From: Marivivens niveibacter
Lineage (GTDB): Bacteria > Pseudomonadota > Alphaproteobacteria > Rhodobacterales > Rhodobacteraceae
Reading direction: 5' to 3'
Length of the DNA: 64,000 nt
Assembly (NCBI RefSeq): GCF_002150005.2
Contig: NZ_MSPP01000003.1
Span: 62,001-126,000, forward strand
In this document: in pieces, positions 9,680 through 18,780 of the stretch
Layout: each line of letters begins with the position of its first letter
Position numbering within the stretch: position 1 is the first letter of the stretch
Translations under genes and position numbers: made by a program
The notes under the pieces: generated by a model
Database searches by the model: none
What the model saw: only the letters and a program-made list of their open reading frames with translations
What the model was told of the DNA's origin: nothing

Positions 9680-11293
9680 ATGAGCAAAACAAACCGCGGC
9701 GCGGTTCTATTGGTGTTGGTGGCGGTGCTGATCGCTATGGGTGGAATTTCCCTACTAAAGGGCGGATTTTTCATCGGAAAACACGAAGGCGACACTATTC
9801 ATCTGGTTGATATTGTCATGCGTATGTCGATGGGCCAAAAACCGCACAGCGATTTCATGACGCCGATTGGGTTTCTGGCCTTTGCGCCTATGTCGATGTT
9901 CGTCGCATGGGGTAGTGGAATCGGCCATGCGATCATCCAGAGCCAGATTTTCGTAGCGATCGCTTTGCTACCTGCGATTTGGTGGGTGTCTGTGTCACGA
10001 CTGCCCAAACGGTTGGCGATGGGGTTTGGCGTGGTCGTGTTGGTCATGATCCTTGCACTGGTCCATGGCGAGGCCAACAGCGCCGTATCCATTTCAATGC
10101 ACTACAATCGTTGGGCTTGGGCTCTGGCCTATCTTGCGATTATGGGTTCGATCCTGCCGCCCATCTATGGTCAATCGCGTATCGCTGATGGTGCGATTAT
10201 TGGTGGCGCTATGGCCGCGCTAGTACTGATCAAAGTCACCTATTTTGTGGCTTTTGCGTTGCCAGTTGTACTTGCGCTGATTGTGACGCGCCAAATCATG
10301 ACCTTTGTCTATGCCATCATTGCGGGTTTGATCGTCGCTGGAGCAGTCACCGCGCTTTACGGCGTTGATTTTTGGTTCGCTTATCTGGCCGACTTGCAGG
10401 CGGTTGCCTCTTCGGAAACGCGCGCTGCGCCTGGGCTGCCGCTGGATCAGATATTGATTGCGCCCGCCTATATGGGGATCACCGCGATCGGCGTTGCAGG
10501 TGTTATCCTGCTGCGTCAGGCGGGGGCTATGGCGGGGGGCTTGGTCCTGCTGACATTGCTGCCTGGGTTTGTTTATGTGACCTATCAAAACTATGGCAAC
10601 GATCCGCAGTGGTTGCTGCTATTTGCCATTCTGGTTTTGGCGCTGCGTCCGGAAACCGACCGTCGCGCGCCATCAGGGTTAGAGCTGCGCGGGGCGCTGG
10701 GCATCTTGGCGGTTATTGCGCTGACCTTTGGCGCGCCGTCGTTACTGAATATGGCCTACAGTCCGTTCCGCCATAATGCAGTCGATACGACAGATTACAT
10801 TCCAATGTTCTTTGAAACCGAAGGCGCGTTGTCGGATCTATACGCTTTTGCCCCTCGGATCGTTCAGGTCACGGAAAAACGCGGGCTTGATGGCGTGGGC
10901 GAATATTTTCACGAATGGAACGAATTGGCGGATCGGGGCGAGCCGACCGAATTCATGGGCATGACCTTTGATGATTGCACGCTGGACGGCGGCATGGCGG
11001 CCTATTCGGAATCGATCGGCGCCGAACTGACTGCTGTGAACGGTCAGCCAGTGTTTGTCGCAGATATCTTTAACGCGCTGTGGCTGTATCAGGATTTCGC
11101 ACCCGTCACGGGCGCCGCGCCATGGAATTACGGCGATTTATCAGGATTTGAAAACGCGAGCCATTTGTTGGTGCCGACCTGCCCGATGTCCGCGCAGGTG
11201 CATGGTGCCATTTTGGATGCGATTACAGATGCAGAGGCCTCGCTGACCGAAATTGACCGCACAGAGATGTATATCTTGTACGAAATCGGGTGA
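9680..11293 (+). CDS. Polytopic membrane protein, possible GT-C glycosyltransferase
   Basis: 537-residue protein with about nine or ten hydrophobic helices in residues 1-350 and a soluble C-terminal domain of about 150 residues. After the first helix the loop reads 'GKHEGDTIHLVD' then 'GQKPHSDFMTPIGF', which resembles the first periplasmic loop of ArnT/GT39-like GT-C enzymes (acidic residue, then 'G.xPY.DF..P.G'). That likeness is my inference; there is no other family match I can name. I prefer the ATG at 9680, which has GAGG 6 bases upstream, over the ATG at 9653. It is the only plus-strand gene in the Tad region and its stop touches the end of the prepilin peptidase gene. Confidence 0.6.
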   Translation: MSKTNRGAVLLVLVAVLIAMGGISLLKGGFFIGKHEGDTIHLVDIVMRMSMGQKPHSDFMTPIGFLAFAPMSMFVAWGSGIGHAIIQSQIFVAIALLPAIWWVSVSRLPKRLAMGFGVVVLVMILALVHGEANSAVSISMHYNRWAWALAYLAIMGSILPPIYGQSRIADGAIIGGAMAALVLIKVTYFVAFALPVVLALIVTRQIMTFVYAIIAGLIVAGAVTALYGVDFWFAYLADLQAVASSETRAAPGLPLDQILIAPAYMGITAIGVAGVILLRQAGAMAGGLVLLTLLPGFVYVTYQNYGNDPQWLLLFAILVLALRPETDRRAPSGLELRGALGILAVIALTFGAPSLLNMAYSPFRHNAVDTTDYIPMFFETEGALSDLYAFAPRIVQVTEKRGLDGVGEYFHEWNELADRGEPTEFMGMTFDDCTLDGGMAAYSESIGAELTAVNGQPVFVADIFNALWLYQDFAPVTGAAPWNYGDLSGFENASHLLVPTCPMSAQVHGAILDAITDAEASLTEIDRTEMYILYEIG

Positions 11294-11785
11294 TTAGGCC
11301 GCGATAAACGGTGCAATCAGATAGGCGATCAAGGCCATTCCCAATGGAAATCCCATTGGGAACCTTTTGCCGGTGGACCAACTTTCCCAATTTGGGGCTA
11401 GTTTGCGCAGCGCCGTATATTTCGCAACGCGGTGCAGGCCCACGCCAATCAGAATTGCAGCGGCGAGGATATACATCATCATTGGCGCATCCTGTCTGGA
11501 CACAAATGGTGCAGCGGCTGCGATAAATTTGGCATCGCCCGCTCCCATCAGGCCAACGGCATTTGCAACAACGCCAGCGACCAGCAACGCGACCAGATGT
11601 ACCCAGCGCCACGCCCATACATCCAAGGGCAACGCGATAAGGCCAATCACTGCAAATACTGCGATCAGGGCCAACACTGCCTTGTTCGGAATTTTCATCG
11701 AACGCAGGTCGCTATAGGCCACATAGATACAAATTGGGGCGACTGCGGGTAGAAACCACGCAGCTTGGGTCGTTGTCAGGTCCAT
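11294..11785 (-). CDS. cpaA: Prepilin peptidase TadV/CpaA (A24 family)
   Basis: Inner-membrane aspartic protease that cleaves the leader of Flp prepilins. 163 residues, mostly hydrophobic helices. Both catalytic aspartates are in their family context: 'YSDLRSMKIPN' near residue 26 and 'GAGDAKF' near residue 82. It is the short CpaA form without the methylase domain of PilD. Last gene of the minus-strand Tad operon, 4 bases after the TPR lipoprotein gene, so it should be co-expressed with the pilus motor. Confidence 0.92.
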   Translation of the reverse strand: MDLTTTQAAWFLPAVAPICIYVAYSDLRSMKIPNKAVLALIAVFAVIGLIALPLDVWAWRWVHLVALLVAGVVANAVGLMGAGDAKFIAAAAPFVSRQDAPMMMYILAAAILIGVGLHRVAKYTALRKLAPNWESWSTGKRFPMGFPLGMALIAYLIAPFIAA

Positions 11786-11789
11786 TGGA

Positions 11790-12641
11790 TCAATTCGTTA
11801 CGTTGTTTTCCAAAGCGCGTAGCGAACGCACCGCGGCCTCAAAATGTTGCGGGTGCGTATCAATCGCCTCTTGCAGCAGACCGCGGGCAATTGTGACGTC
11901 GCCCTGTTTAACAGCCGTCAATGCCAGCGTGTGCAGCAACTGTGCGCGTTCGGTTTGTGTCATAGGGACCACCGGCAGGTCGTAATTGCGCTGCGATCCG
12001 CGCGCCATGACAAGGTTGTTTTTGGCGGTGAACAGCGATGAATCGTTGCGCAGTGCGTCACTGAACATTTGTTCAGCGCCCCGATAATCGCCGCGCGTTA
12101 GTTTGGAAAAGCCCCAGTTGTTGTAAACGCCAGCAGGGGACATGGTCAGACCAATAGCGGTTTCATAGAAACTATCGGCGCGATCCCAATCTTCGTTGCT
12201 GTCGGCAACCATCGCTTCTAGGCGGTAGCGGGCAAAGGTTTCATAGGTTGGCGGGATGGTGTCCAAAATGCCTTCGGCCTTGTCCCATTCGCCCGTACGA
12301 ACCAAAGCGTCCGCCAGTGCCAGATAGTCATCATTGGTGGCCTCTGGGTGGTTGGAAACGATGGTCCAGACGCGCACGGCTTCGCTATAGCGGCCAGCGC
12401 GGATCAACGATTTACCCAACCCTTGCAGCAGATCGATACGGTCAGGTTGGCTGCTGCTGGCGCGTTGGAAATAGGCGACCGCTTCGTTAGGGTCACCAAT
12501 GGTCAGCATCACGTCGTTCAGATTGGTTTCGTCAATCACATTGACGTCGGCCATGGCGCGCGCAACTTCGGCGTCGCCGTCTTTCATACAGCCTGCAAGC
12601 GCAATAGCGCCAACAAGCGTCACAAATCCAATGTGGCGCAT
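11790..12641 (-). CDS. TPR-repeat lipoprotein of the Tad locus
   Basis: Predicted lipoprotein of 283 residues. The N-terminus 'MRHIGFVTLVGAIALAGC' ends in a lipobox, and the rest is helical with several TPR-like units (for example 'YNNWGFSKLTRGDYRGAEQM'). I chose the ATG at 12641 because AAAGGA stands 8-9 bases upstream and it gives a normal lipoprotein signal; an ATG at 12668 in the same frame is possible. TadD-type TPR lipoproteins are thought to help assemble the Tad secretin. It follows a second TPR lipoprotein gene in the operon. Confidence 0.8.
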   Translation of the reverse strand: MRHIGFVTLVGAIALAGCMKDGDAEVARAMADVNVIDETNLNDVMLTIGDPNEAVAYFQRASSSQPDRIDLLQGLGKSLIRAGRYSEAVRVWTIVSNHPEATNDDYLALADALVRTGEWDKAEGILDTIPPTYETFARYRLEAMVADSNEDWDRADSFYETAIGLTMSPAGVYNNWGFSKLTRGDYRGAEQMFSDALRNDSSLFTAKNNLVMARGSQRNYDLPVVPMTQTERAQLLHTLALTAVKQGDVTIARGLLQEAIDTHPQHFEAAVRSLRALENNVTN

Positions 12642-12671
12642 ATGCCTGCGTCCTTTACTGCTCTTCATTCC

Positions 12672-13223
12672 TTAGTGGTCTGACAGCAGCAGGTAATCGC
12701 CCGAACCGCGCCGAACCAGATGGAAGATATCGTTCTGATTGGGGTCAGCATAATCGGAATTCGCAAGTTTTGATAGCGCCAAGCGCAAGTTGTCGCGGAT
12801 TTGATCGGAATTGCCGTTGTCCGTGGCATAAGCGCGACGCAGAACCTGTGCGGCCTCTTCGATTTTGCCGCGTTCGATCAAAACAACGCCCAGATTGTTC
12901 CATGCGGCGGCAAATTCGGGGTCTTCTTCGACCGCGCGTCGTAGCAGTTTTTCAGATTGGTTCAGGCGGCCCAGCTTTAGGTTTGCAGACCCGATGGCAG
13001 ACAAAGTATCGACATTTAGGCCCTGTTGCGCGGCAGCGCGCATATACGCGCGCAACGCCAGTTCATGTTCGCCCGCTGCCATTAATCGGTGGCCAACGAT
13101 CAGACCATCAATGTCCATCTCGCCCGCAACGCCAGGGGCAAAAACGCCGTCCCCACGGTTTAGGCCGCCCGAGTTACAGGCGGCCAAAAAAGCGATCGAA
13201 ATGAGTGTTAGTATGATGCGCAT
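12672..13223 (-). CDS. tadD: TadD-like TPR lipoprotein
   Basis: 183-residue predicted lipoprotein: short signal 'MRIILTLISIAFLAAC' with lipobox, then TPR units with the consensus pattern 'AAWNNLGVVLIERGKIEEA'. TadD-family proteins act as outer-membrane pilotins or scaffolds for the Tad secretin. The start is uncertain: the ATG at 13223 gives the cleanest signal, while a TTG at 13235 would overlap the tadC stop (TTGA) and adds four residues. It lies directly after tadC. Confidence 0.82.
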   Translation of the reverse strand: MRIILTLISIAFLAACNSGGLNRGDGVFAPGVAGEMDIDGLIVGHRLMAAGEHELALRAYMRAAAQQGLNVDTLSAIGSANLKLGRLNQSEKLLRRAVEEDPEFAAAWNNLGVVLIERGKIEEAAQVLRRAYATDNGNSDQIRDNLRLALSKLANSDYADPNQNDIFHLVRRGSGDYLLLSDH

Positions 13224-13231
13224 GATGCGCG

Positions 13232-14203
13232 TCAATTACCATTCATGCTCATGAATGTCATGATGCCATAGACGGATGGGCCAATCAGAATGATCAACAG
13301 TGGCGGAACTGTCAGCATCATGGTCGCCAGCGTCATTTTCGTTGGCAGCGTGTTTGCCTTTTCTTCGGCGCGCATCACGCGTTTGTCACGCATTTCGGCG
13401 GCATAGACGCGCAAGGCTTCGGCGATGGATGTACCGAATTGCTGCGACTGGATCAGCACGGTCACGAACGACTGGATGTCGCCCACACCGCAGCGTTCGG
13501 CCATGTCGCGCATGACTTGGGTTTTGTCTTTACCGGCTTTCAATTCGTAGGACACAATTTCGAATTCTTGCGCCAATTCAGGGAATCCCGATTTCAGTTC
13601 CGCGGACACACGCAAAATAGCCTGATCCAACGACTGACCTGCCTCGATGCAAACAAGCAGCATGTCCAAGCTGTCTGGGAAACCGTTTTCAATCGCCTGC
13701 TGGCGTTCAGATTGACGGCGGGTGACCCAGTATTTTGGCCCCATATATCCAGCAGCACCCGGGATCAGGATCGACAGCATGATGTCCTGCGTCGACGGCT
13801 CACCGGTTTTGGATTTCAAAATGGCAAATGCCACGCCCGCAATCAGCGCGATCAGACCCAAAGAAAACTGGGCAAAATGATACATCCGAACAGCGTTTTT
13901 TGACCGGTAGCCCGCTTGCATCAGTTTCAGCTGAATAGCGGAATATTCTTCTTCATCCTGCGGTTCGAGGAAGTTGGAATATTTTTCCAGCTTATCGTGG
14001 CCAGTGGAGGTGCGCAGGCTGTCTTTGCGATCGCGGGGATCGCCGCGACCTGCTGTGCGTTTCAGTTTGTCCAGCGGGTCTTCTTTTTGCTGCATCAAGA
14101 TTGGGATCAGCAACAGGATCATCAAAACGACGATCCCTGCGACCAGATACAGCGGGCCGTAGGCGCCAAACCGTTCGGTCAGAAAATCCAGTAGTCCGTT
14201 CAT
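13232..14203 (-). CDS. tadC: Tad pilus inner-membrane platform protein TadC
   Basis: 323-residue type II secretion system F-domain protein. Hydrophobic helix at residues 15-35, a second near 105-150, the cytoplasmic GspF domain with 'CIEAGQSLDQAI' and 'QSQQFGTSIAEALRVYA', and a last helix near 295-315. With TadB it forms the inner-membrane platform on which the TadA ATPase acts. It is 11 bases downstream of tadB and slightly ahead of tadD. Confidence 0.93.
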   Translation of the reverse strand: MNGLLDFLTERFGAYGPLYLVAGIVVLMILLLIPILMQQKEDPLDKLKRTAGRGDPRDRKDSLRTSTGHDKLEKYSNFLEPQDEEEYSAIQLKLMQAGYRSKNAVRMYHFAQFSLGLIALIAGVAFAILKSKTGEPSTQDIMLSILIPGAAGYMGPKYWVTRRQSERQQAIENGFPDSLDMLLVCIEAGQSLDQAILRVSAELKSGFPELAQEFEIVSYELKAGKDKTQVMRDMAERCGVGDIQSFVTVLIQSQQFGTSIAEALRVYAAEMRDKRVMRAEEKANTLPTKMTLATMMLTVPPLLIILIGPSVYGIMTFMSMNGN

Positions 14204-14214
14204 TGCTGGCCCCC

Positions 14215-15183
14215 TTATACTTTGATGTTAACCAGCGTGCGCATCACAAAGATGTTCGCAGCCAAGAACCCGCCGACGATCAGACAACCCGGAATGAAGG
14301 CAGGGGTATCTTTAACGCCGTCATAATAATCTGGCTTCGCAACGTTGATCAGCAGCAGCGCCGCCAACGGGAAACCAGACAGAAACATGCCTGACCACTT
14401 CGCCTCGGCGGTGATTGCTTTGACGCGGCGGAACAGTTTGAAACGAGCGCGGATCACCTTTGCCAGACCGTCCAAGATTTCGGCTAGGTTACCACCTGAT
14501 TGCTGTTGAATGGTCACGGCAACGGCCAAGAACCGCAAATCCTGCATCCCAATGCGTTCAGCCATTGCTTTCAGACATTCGCCCATATCGCGGCCATAGG
14601 CTGCCTCGTCTGCGATCATGCCCATTTCGGTGCCTAATGGGTCGGCAACCTCTTTGGACACGATTTGCACGGCGCTGGAAAACGGGTGACCAACGCGCAA
14701 GGACCGTACCATCAGCTCGACCGCGTCAGGCAGCTGTTCCTCTAGCATCGAAATGCGTTTTTTGGCCTTGCCGTTGATCCAGACGTAAACGCCGCCGATG
14801 CCCATTGCCAAAGACACGCCAATACGAATGGGCGTAGAGGCACCTGTACCGACCGTTAGGCCGATAAATGCCAAAGCAGACAAAACCAGCATCAGCATGA
14901 TCAACTGCGTCGGCGTAAAGGCGATGTTTGCCTTTTGCGCCTTGCTGGCCAATAGCGAGTACAGCGGGATCTGTTGGGATTTGATGTGCTGCGTCATTTC
15001 TTTGCGCAGCTGTTCCAGAACCTGTTCGCGGTTGCCGCCTTTTTCCAGCAGCTCTAGCCGGCGGTTGACGCGATTATTCAGACTAATCGATTTGCCGAAA
15101 ACCGTCAGGTAGACGCCTTCGACCAGGATAAGAACGGCAACAAAAACAAGACCATAAATAAGCGGTTCAGCAGTAAGGACCAT
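14215..15183 (-). CDS. tadB: Tad pilus inner-membrane platform protein TadB
   Basis: 322-residue type II secretion F-domain protein. N-terminal helix at residues 8-28, paired helices near 95-135, the GspF domain with 'SLRVGHPFSSAVQIV' and 'TIQQQSGGNLAEIL', and C-terminal helices. It pairs with TadC. The gene lies 5 bases after tadA and is translated in the same operon. Confidence 0.93.
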   Translation of the reverse strand: MVLTAEPLIYGLVFVAVLILVEGVYLTVFGKSISLNNRVNRRLELLEKGGNREQVLEQLRKEMTQHIKSQQIPLYSLLASKAQKANIAFTPTQLIMLMLVLSALAFIGLTVGTGASTPIRIGVSLAMGIGGVYVWINGKAKKRISMLEEQLPDAVELMVRSLRVGHPFSSAVQIVSKEVADPLGTEMGMIADEAAYGRDMGECLKAMAERIGMQDLRFLAVAVTIQQQSGGNLAEILDGLAKVIRARFKLFRRVKAITAEAKWSGMFLSGFPLAALLLINVAKPDYYDGVKDTPAFIPGCLIVGGFLAANIFVMRTLVNIKV

Positions 15184-15188
15184 GGCAA

Positions 15189-16646
15189 TTATTCCGCAGC
15201 GTAGGGTTCAAAAATAGAAGGCGGCAGATCATACCCCCACAGGCGGAAACGTTCAGCAAAATGCGAACGCACACCTGTTGCGGTGAAATGACCGATGATT
15301 TTGTTGTCTGGCGTCAGGCCCACGCGCTGGTAGCGGAACACCTCTTGCATCGAAATCACGTCACCTTCCATGCCGGTGATTTCGGTGATGGATGTCATGC
15401 GGCGCGAACCGTCTTGCAAACGTGACGCCTGAACGATCAGGTTCACAGCTGACGAAATCTGGCTGCGGACGGCTTTGATCGGCATTTCGATACCTGCCAT
15501 CGCAATCATGTTTTCCAGACGCGACACGCCATCACGAGCAGAGTTAGCGTGGATCGTTGTCATCGAACCGTCGTGACCTGTGTTCATCGCTTGCAGCATG
15601 TCGATAACTTCTTCGCCGCGGGTCTCACCCACGATGATGCGGTCAGGACGCATACGCAGCGCGTTGCGCAGACAGTCACGCTGGGTCACAGCGCCTTTGC
15701 CTTCGACGTTTGGCGGACGCGATTCCATGCGGCCTACGTGGGTCTGTTGCAGCTGAAGTTCTGCCGTATCTTCGATCGTTAGAATACGTTCGCTGTCGTC
15801 AATAAACGATGACAGCGCGTTCAGCGTGGTCGTTTTACCCGAACCCGTACCGCCGGACACGATGACGTTCAGGCGGGTCGCAACGGCAGCCTGCAGATAG
15901 GCGGCCATTTCTTCGGTAAAGGCACCGAATTTGACCAGATCGTCGACGGCCAGCTTTTCCTTTTTGAATTTACGAATGGAAACCAGCGATCCGTCAACGG
16001 CCACCGGCGGAACCATAGCGTTGAAACGCGAGCCATCGGCCAAACGTGCGTCCACATAAGGATTGGATTCGTCGACGCGGCGGCCCACAGCGGACACGAT
16101 TTTATCGATGATGCGCAAAAGGTGCTTTTCATCTTTGAACGTGATGTCTGTTAGTTGCAGTTTACCTGCGCGTTCCACGAAAATCTGTTGCGGTCCGTTG
16201 ACCAGAATGTCGTTCACGCCGTCGTCTTTTAGTAGTGCCTCTAGCGGGCCCAGACCAGTGACTTCGTCGTACAGGTCCTGTGTCAGCTGACCGCGATCTT
16301 CGCGGTTTAGGACGATACCCTTGTCTTCGAGTGTTTCGCTGGTGATCGCATTGATTTCAGCGCGCAGATCGGATTCCGATGCCGTTTCCAGCGCAGCCAA
16401 GTTCAGGTTGTCCAACAGAGCGCGGTGCAGATCCAGTTTGATTTCGCCCAGACGTTCTTTGCGTTTCTTTTCGCGGTCATCTGGAGCGACTTGCCCAGAC
16501 TTTACTGGCAACGGGCGGCGCAAGGATTTGGGCGCGTCTGGGGATGCTGGGGCAGGGGCCGCGGTGGTAGGCTGCTGCATCGCAGCCAGTCGTGCGGCAG
16601 GCGATGTTGCTTTGGAGGCGCTGGGTTTTTTATATTTCGAAAACAT
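15189..16646 (-). CDS. cpaF: Tad pilus secretion ATPase CpaF/TadA
   Basis: 485-residue hexameric secretion ATPase that powers Flp pilus assembly from the cytoplasm. A basic, Ala/Pro-rich N-terminus of about 60 residues precedes the N-terminal domain. Walker A '[11 protein letters not shown]' has its lysine at 271; Asp box 'LTIEDTAEL' follows; Walker B region '[14 protein letters not shown]' is near 335; His box '[14 protein letters not shown]' comes next. Placed between cpaE (9 bases upstream) and tadB (5 bases downstream). Confidence 0.96.
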   Translation of the reverse strand: MFSKYKKPSASKATSPAARLAAMQQPTTAAPAPASPDAPKSLRRPLPVKSGQVAPDDREKKRKERLGEIKLDLHRALLDNLNLAALETASESDLRAEINAITSETLEDKGIVLNREDRGQLTQDLYDEVTGLGPLEALLKDDGVNDILVNGPQQIFVERAGKLQLTDITFKDEKHLLRIIDKIVSAVGRRVDESNPYVDARLADGSRFNAMVPPVAVDGSLVSIRKFKKEKLAVDDLVKFGAFTEEMAAYLQAAVATRLNVIVSGGTGSGKTTTLNALSSFIDDSERILTIEDTAELQLQQTHVGRMESRPPNVEGKGAVTQRDCLRNALRMRPDRIIVGETRGEEVIDMLQAMNTGHDGSMTTIHANSARDGVSRLENMIAMAGIEMPIKAVRSQISSAVNLIVQASRLQDGSRRMTSITEITGMEGDVISMQEVFRYQRVGLTPDNKIIGHFTATGVRSHFAERFRLWGYDLPPSIFEPYAAE

Positions 16647-16655
16647 TTCCGATAC

Positions 16656-17903
16656 TTACCCTTTTGCTACAGCGTCATCAGAGACATTGATTTCATGGAC
16701 CGATTTGGCCAGTTTGGCGATCTCTTTGCGCAGTGGGTTTTTGGCCGCCATTGTGGCCAAGGGTGCGCCGTGATCGTTTGATTGAGTGATCTGTTTGCCG
16801 CCGTCCGGCAGCATAACGTCAATCGAGATACCCAAAGACTCTGCCATACGCTTTACGCGGCTTTTGCCATTTAGATCGGTGAATTTTGGACCACGGTTTA
16901 GGATGAACCGCAGTTTTTGGAACGGTAACTCTTCGCTTTGAAGTGCGCGTTTCAGGCGCAGCACGTTTTGGGCGCAGCGCATATCCAGTTCGGTTAGTGC
17001 GAAATAGACATGAGCGGCCTCTAGCACGGTTTGCGACCATTCGACGGTCACAACGGGCATATCAATGACAACATAGTCAAAGTTTGTCCGCGCCATATCC
17101 AACACCCGTTCAATATCTTCGGGGGTGAACAGATCCATTGGGATCAGATCGGGCGGGGACGTCAGAACATGCAGTTTGTCGTCAAAAGATAGCAGCGCTT
17201 GCATGAATACGTCGCTGTCCATGCTTTCTGTATCTGACATCATTTCCAGCACAGCTTCGCGGCGGGGCATGTCCAAATAGGTCGAAACAGAGCCATATTG
17301 CATGCCAAAATCGATTAGCACGACGCGTGGCGGGTTCTTTTTGTCAATCGTCGCCAATTCCCAGGCTAGATTGCAGGCGAATGTGGTTGCGCCAACGCCG
17401 CCTGCCATCCCTTGTACTGGGATGATCACGCCGGACCGGTCGCCTGTTGCCTTCAGCTTGTTGCGCATTTCAGGGTCAACGGGATCTTCGGCTGGCGCTG
17501 ACAAAACGCGATCAATGGCTTGGGCCAATTCGCCTTCGGGCAGGGGGTAGGGCACGAATTCATCGCCGCCTTCGCGCAACAATACATGCAGGGATGCGGG
17601 GCTGACGTCTTCGGTGATGAGGATAACTTTGATGCCACGGCGCTTTGCGGCGCTGATGACGTTGATAATCGGGGACAGGTCGGCTTCGTCTTGGGCGTCC
17701 ATTGCGACTGCCAAAAACTGTAGTGTTTCCGAATCTGGTTGTTCCATGAATGCCAAGGCGTCTTCAAAGCCAAGATCGCCCCAGCGTTCGCCCATAGTCG
17801 TTTCCATATCTTCGATCAGCAGATCAAAGATTTGCACATCGCGGCTGACCGTGCAGGCGATGATCGGTTGCGGCTCGGGCTGCATAGCTGCGGAATGACC
17901 CAT
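16656..17903 (-). CDS. cpaE: Tad pilus localization protein CpaE/TadZ
   Basis: 415 residues: an N-terminal receiver-like domain (about 1-140) and a ParA/MinD-type ATPase domain. The P-loop reads 'GMAGGVGATTF': both signature lysines of the deviant Walker A are replaced, as in many TadZ/CpaE proteins, so ATP use may be weak or absent. Known members mark the pole for pilus assembly. Start ATG at 17903 has AAGGAA upstream. It is the first gene of the downstream half of the Tad cluster, after the terminator at 18055-18087, so a promoter should lie in 17904-18050. Confidence 0.9.
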   Translation of the reverse strand: MGHSAAMQPEPQPIIACTVSRDVQIFDLLIEDMETTMGERWGDLGFEDALAFMEQPDSETLQFLAVAMDAQDEADLSPIINVISAAKRRGIKVILITEDVSPASLHVLLREGGDEFVPYPLPEGELAQAIDRVLSAPAEDPVDPEMRNKLKATGDRSGVIIPVQGMAGGVGATTFACNLAWELATIDKKNPPRVVLIDFGMQYGSVSTYLDMPRREAVLEMMSDTESMDSDVFMQALLSFDDKLHVLTSPPDLIPMDLFTPEDIERVLDMARTNFDYVVIDMPVVTVEWSQTVLEAAHVYFALTELDMRCAQNVLRLKRALQSEELPFQKLRFILNRGPKFTDLNGKSRVKRMAESLGISIDVMLPDGGKQITQSNDHGAPLATMAAKNPLRKEIAKLAKSVHEINVSDDAVAKG

Positions 17904-18054
17904 TTACCAATTTCCTTCAAACAGTCGTCTGAGGTGGAAACCCACCTGGCCCTAGGAATCACTAAGACCTGTTTCGTTGTTTGAAATTTGACGGGGAAAC
18001 GTGACCGAAATGGGGCCGAAAGGCTGCAATTGTGCGGAATTCGCGAACGATCAT

Positions 18055-18087
18055 AAAAAAACGCAGGGATTATTTCGCCCTGCGTTT
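18055..18087 (-). terminator. Rho-independent terminator after the OmpA-like gene
   Basis: On the minus strand AAACGCAGGG (18087-18078) pairs with CCCTGCGTTT (18068-18059) around a 9-base loop and is followed by a T run (complement of the A's at 18055-18060). It starts 8 bases after the OmpA-like stop codon and separates two Tad transcription units. Confidence 0.8.
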
Positions 18088-18095
18088 GTGATTTC

Positions 18096-18758
18096 TTACT
18101 GCTCAGTGGCCACTTCGGACCCTGCTATGCCCGACAATCCACTTCGCGCTGTGCCGCTTTGGATATATTCGCGGAAGATGATGTTGGCGTAATCTTTGTG
18201 TAGAACCAATGGGTTATCTTCGACAAACCCTGACACTTCGGTCACGGTGCGGCGGTTGGCGCGTTCGCGTCCTTCGGAAACGATCAGCGGTTGTGTTTCT
18301 CCAAAGGAAACAACAGCCTCTAGACGTGACCGTTCGATGCCTAGCGATTGTAGATACAATACGACCGTTTCTGCGCGGCGCAGGCCCAATTGTCTGTTGT
18401 AACCGGCAGCGCCGACCAGATCGGTGTGACCGTATACTTTGAAACGCACTTCTGGGAACTGTCGGATGAAATCCGCTTGTGCCTGCAAAACGGCGCGTGA
18501 CTGATCATCCAGTGCGGTCGAGTTGAATGCAAAGTTGATTGTGGTCGGAACTTCGGCCTCAAATCGGCGGTTCAGGTTGATCGCATAGGACTGCTGCCCT
18601 GTCTGTATCAATGTGTTGTTCATCGTGGCAGAGCCAAACGCGCCGTCATCCAAACCCGATCCGACCTCGCGGTAGAACGATGCCATGCTAACGTCTGCAT
18701 TTCCGCAAGCGGTCAATAGTGTGGCCGCAGCTGCGGTGATGAAGATGGTCCGTTTCAT
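18096..18758 (-). CDS. OmpA-domain lipoprotein of the Tad locus
   Basis: 220-residue protein with signal 'MKRTIFITAAAATLLTAC' ending in a lipobox, a middle region, and a C-terminal OmpA-like peptidoglycan-binding domain with 'VKVYGHTD'-type motif (here 'FKVYGHTDLVGAAGYN') and 'LGLRRAETV'. Such proteins sit in the CpaD position of alphaproteobacterial Tad loci and probably anchor the outer-membrane pore to the wall. The ATG at 18758 is preceded by GGGGACAGGT; the upstream in-frame ATG at 18800 overlaps cpaC and has no signal peptide. Followed by its own terminator. Confidence 0.88.
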   Translation of the reverse strand: MKRTIFITAAAATLLTACGNADVSMASFYREVGSGLDDGAFGSATMNNTLIQTGQQSYAINLNRRFEAEVPTTINFAFNSTALDDQSRAVLQAQADFIRQFPEVRFKVYGHTDLVGAAGYNRQLGLRRAETVVLYLQSLGIERSRLEAVVSFGETQPLIVSEGRERANRRTVTEVSGFVEDNPLVLHKDYANIIFREYIQSGTARSGLSGIAGSEVATEQ

Positions 18759-18780
18759 ACCTGTCCCCTGCATAGCCCCA

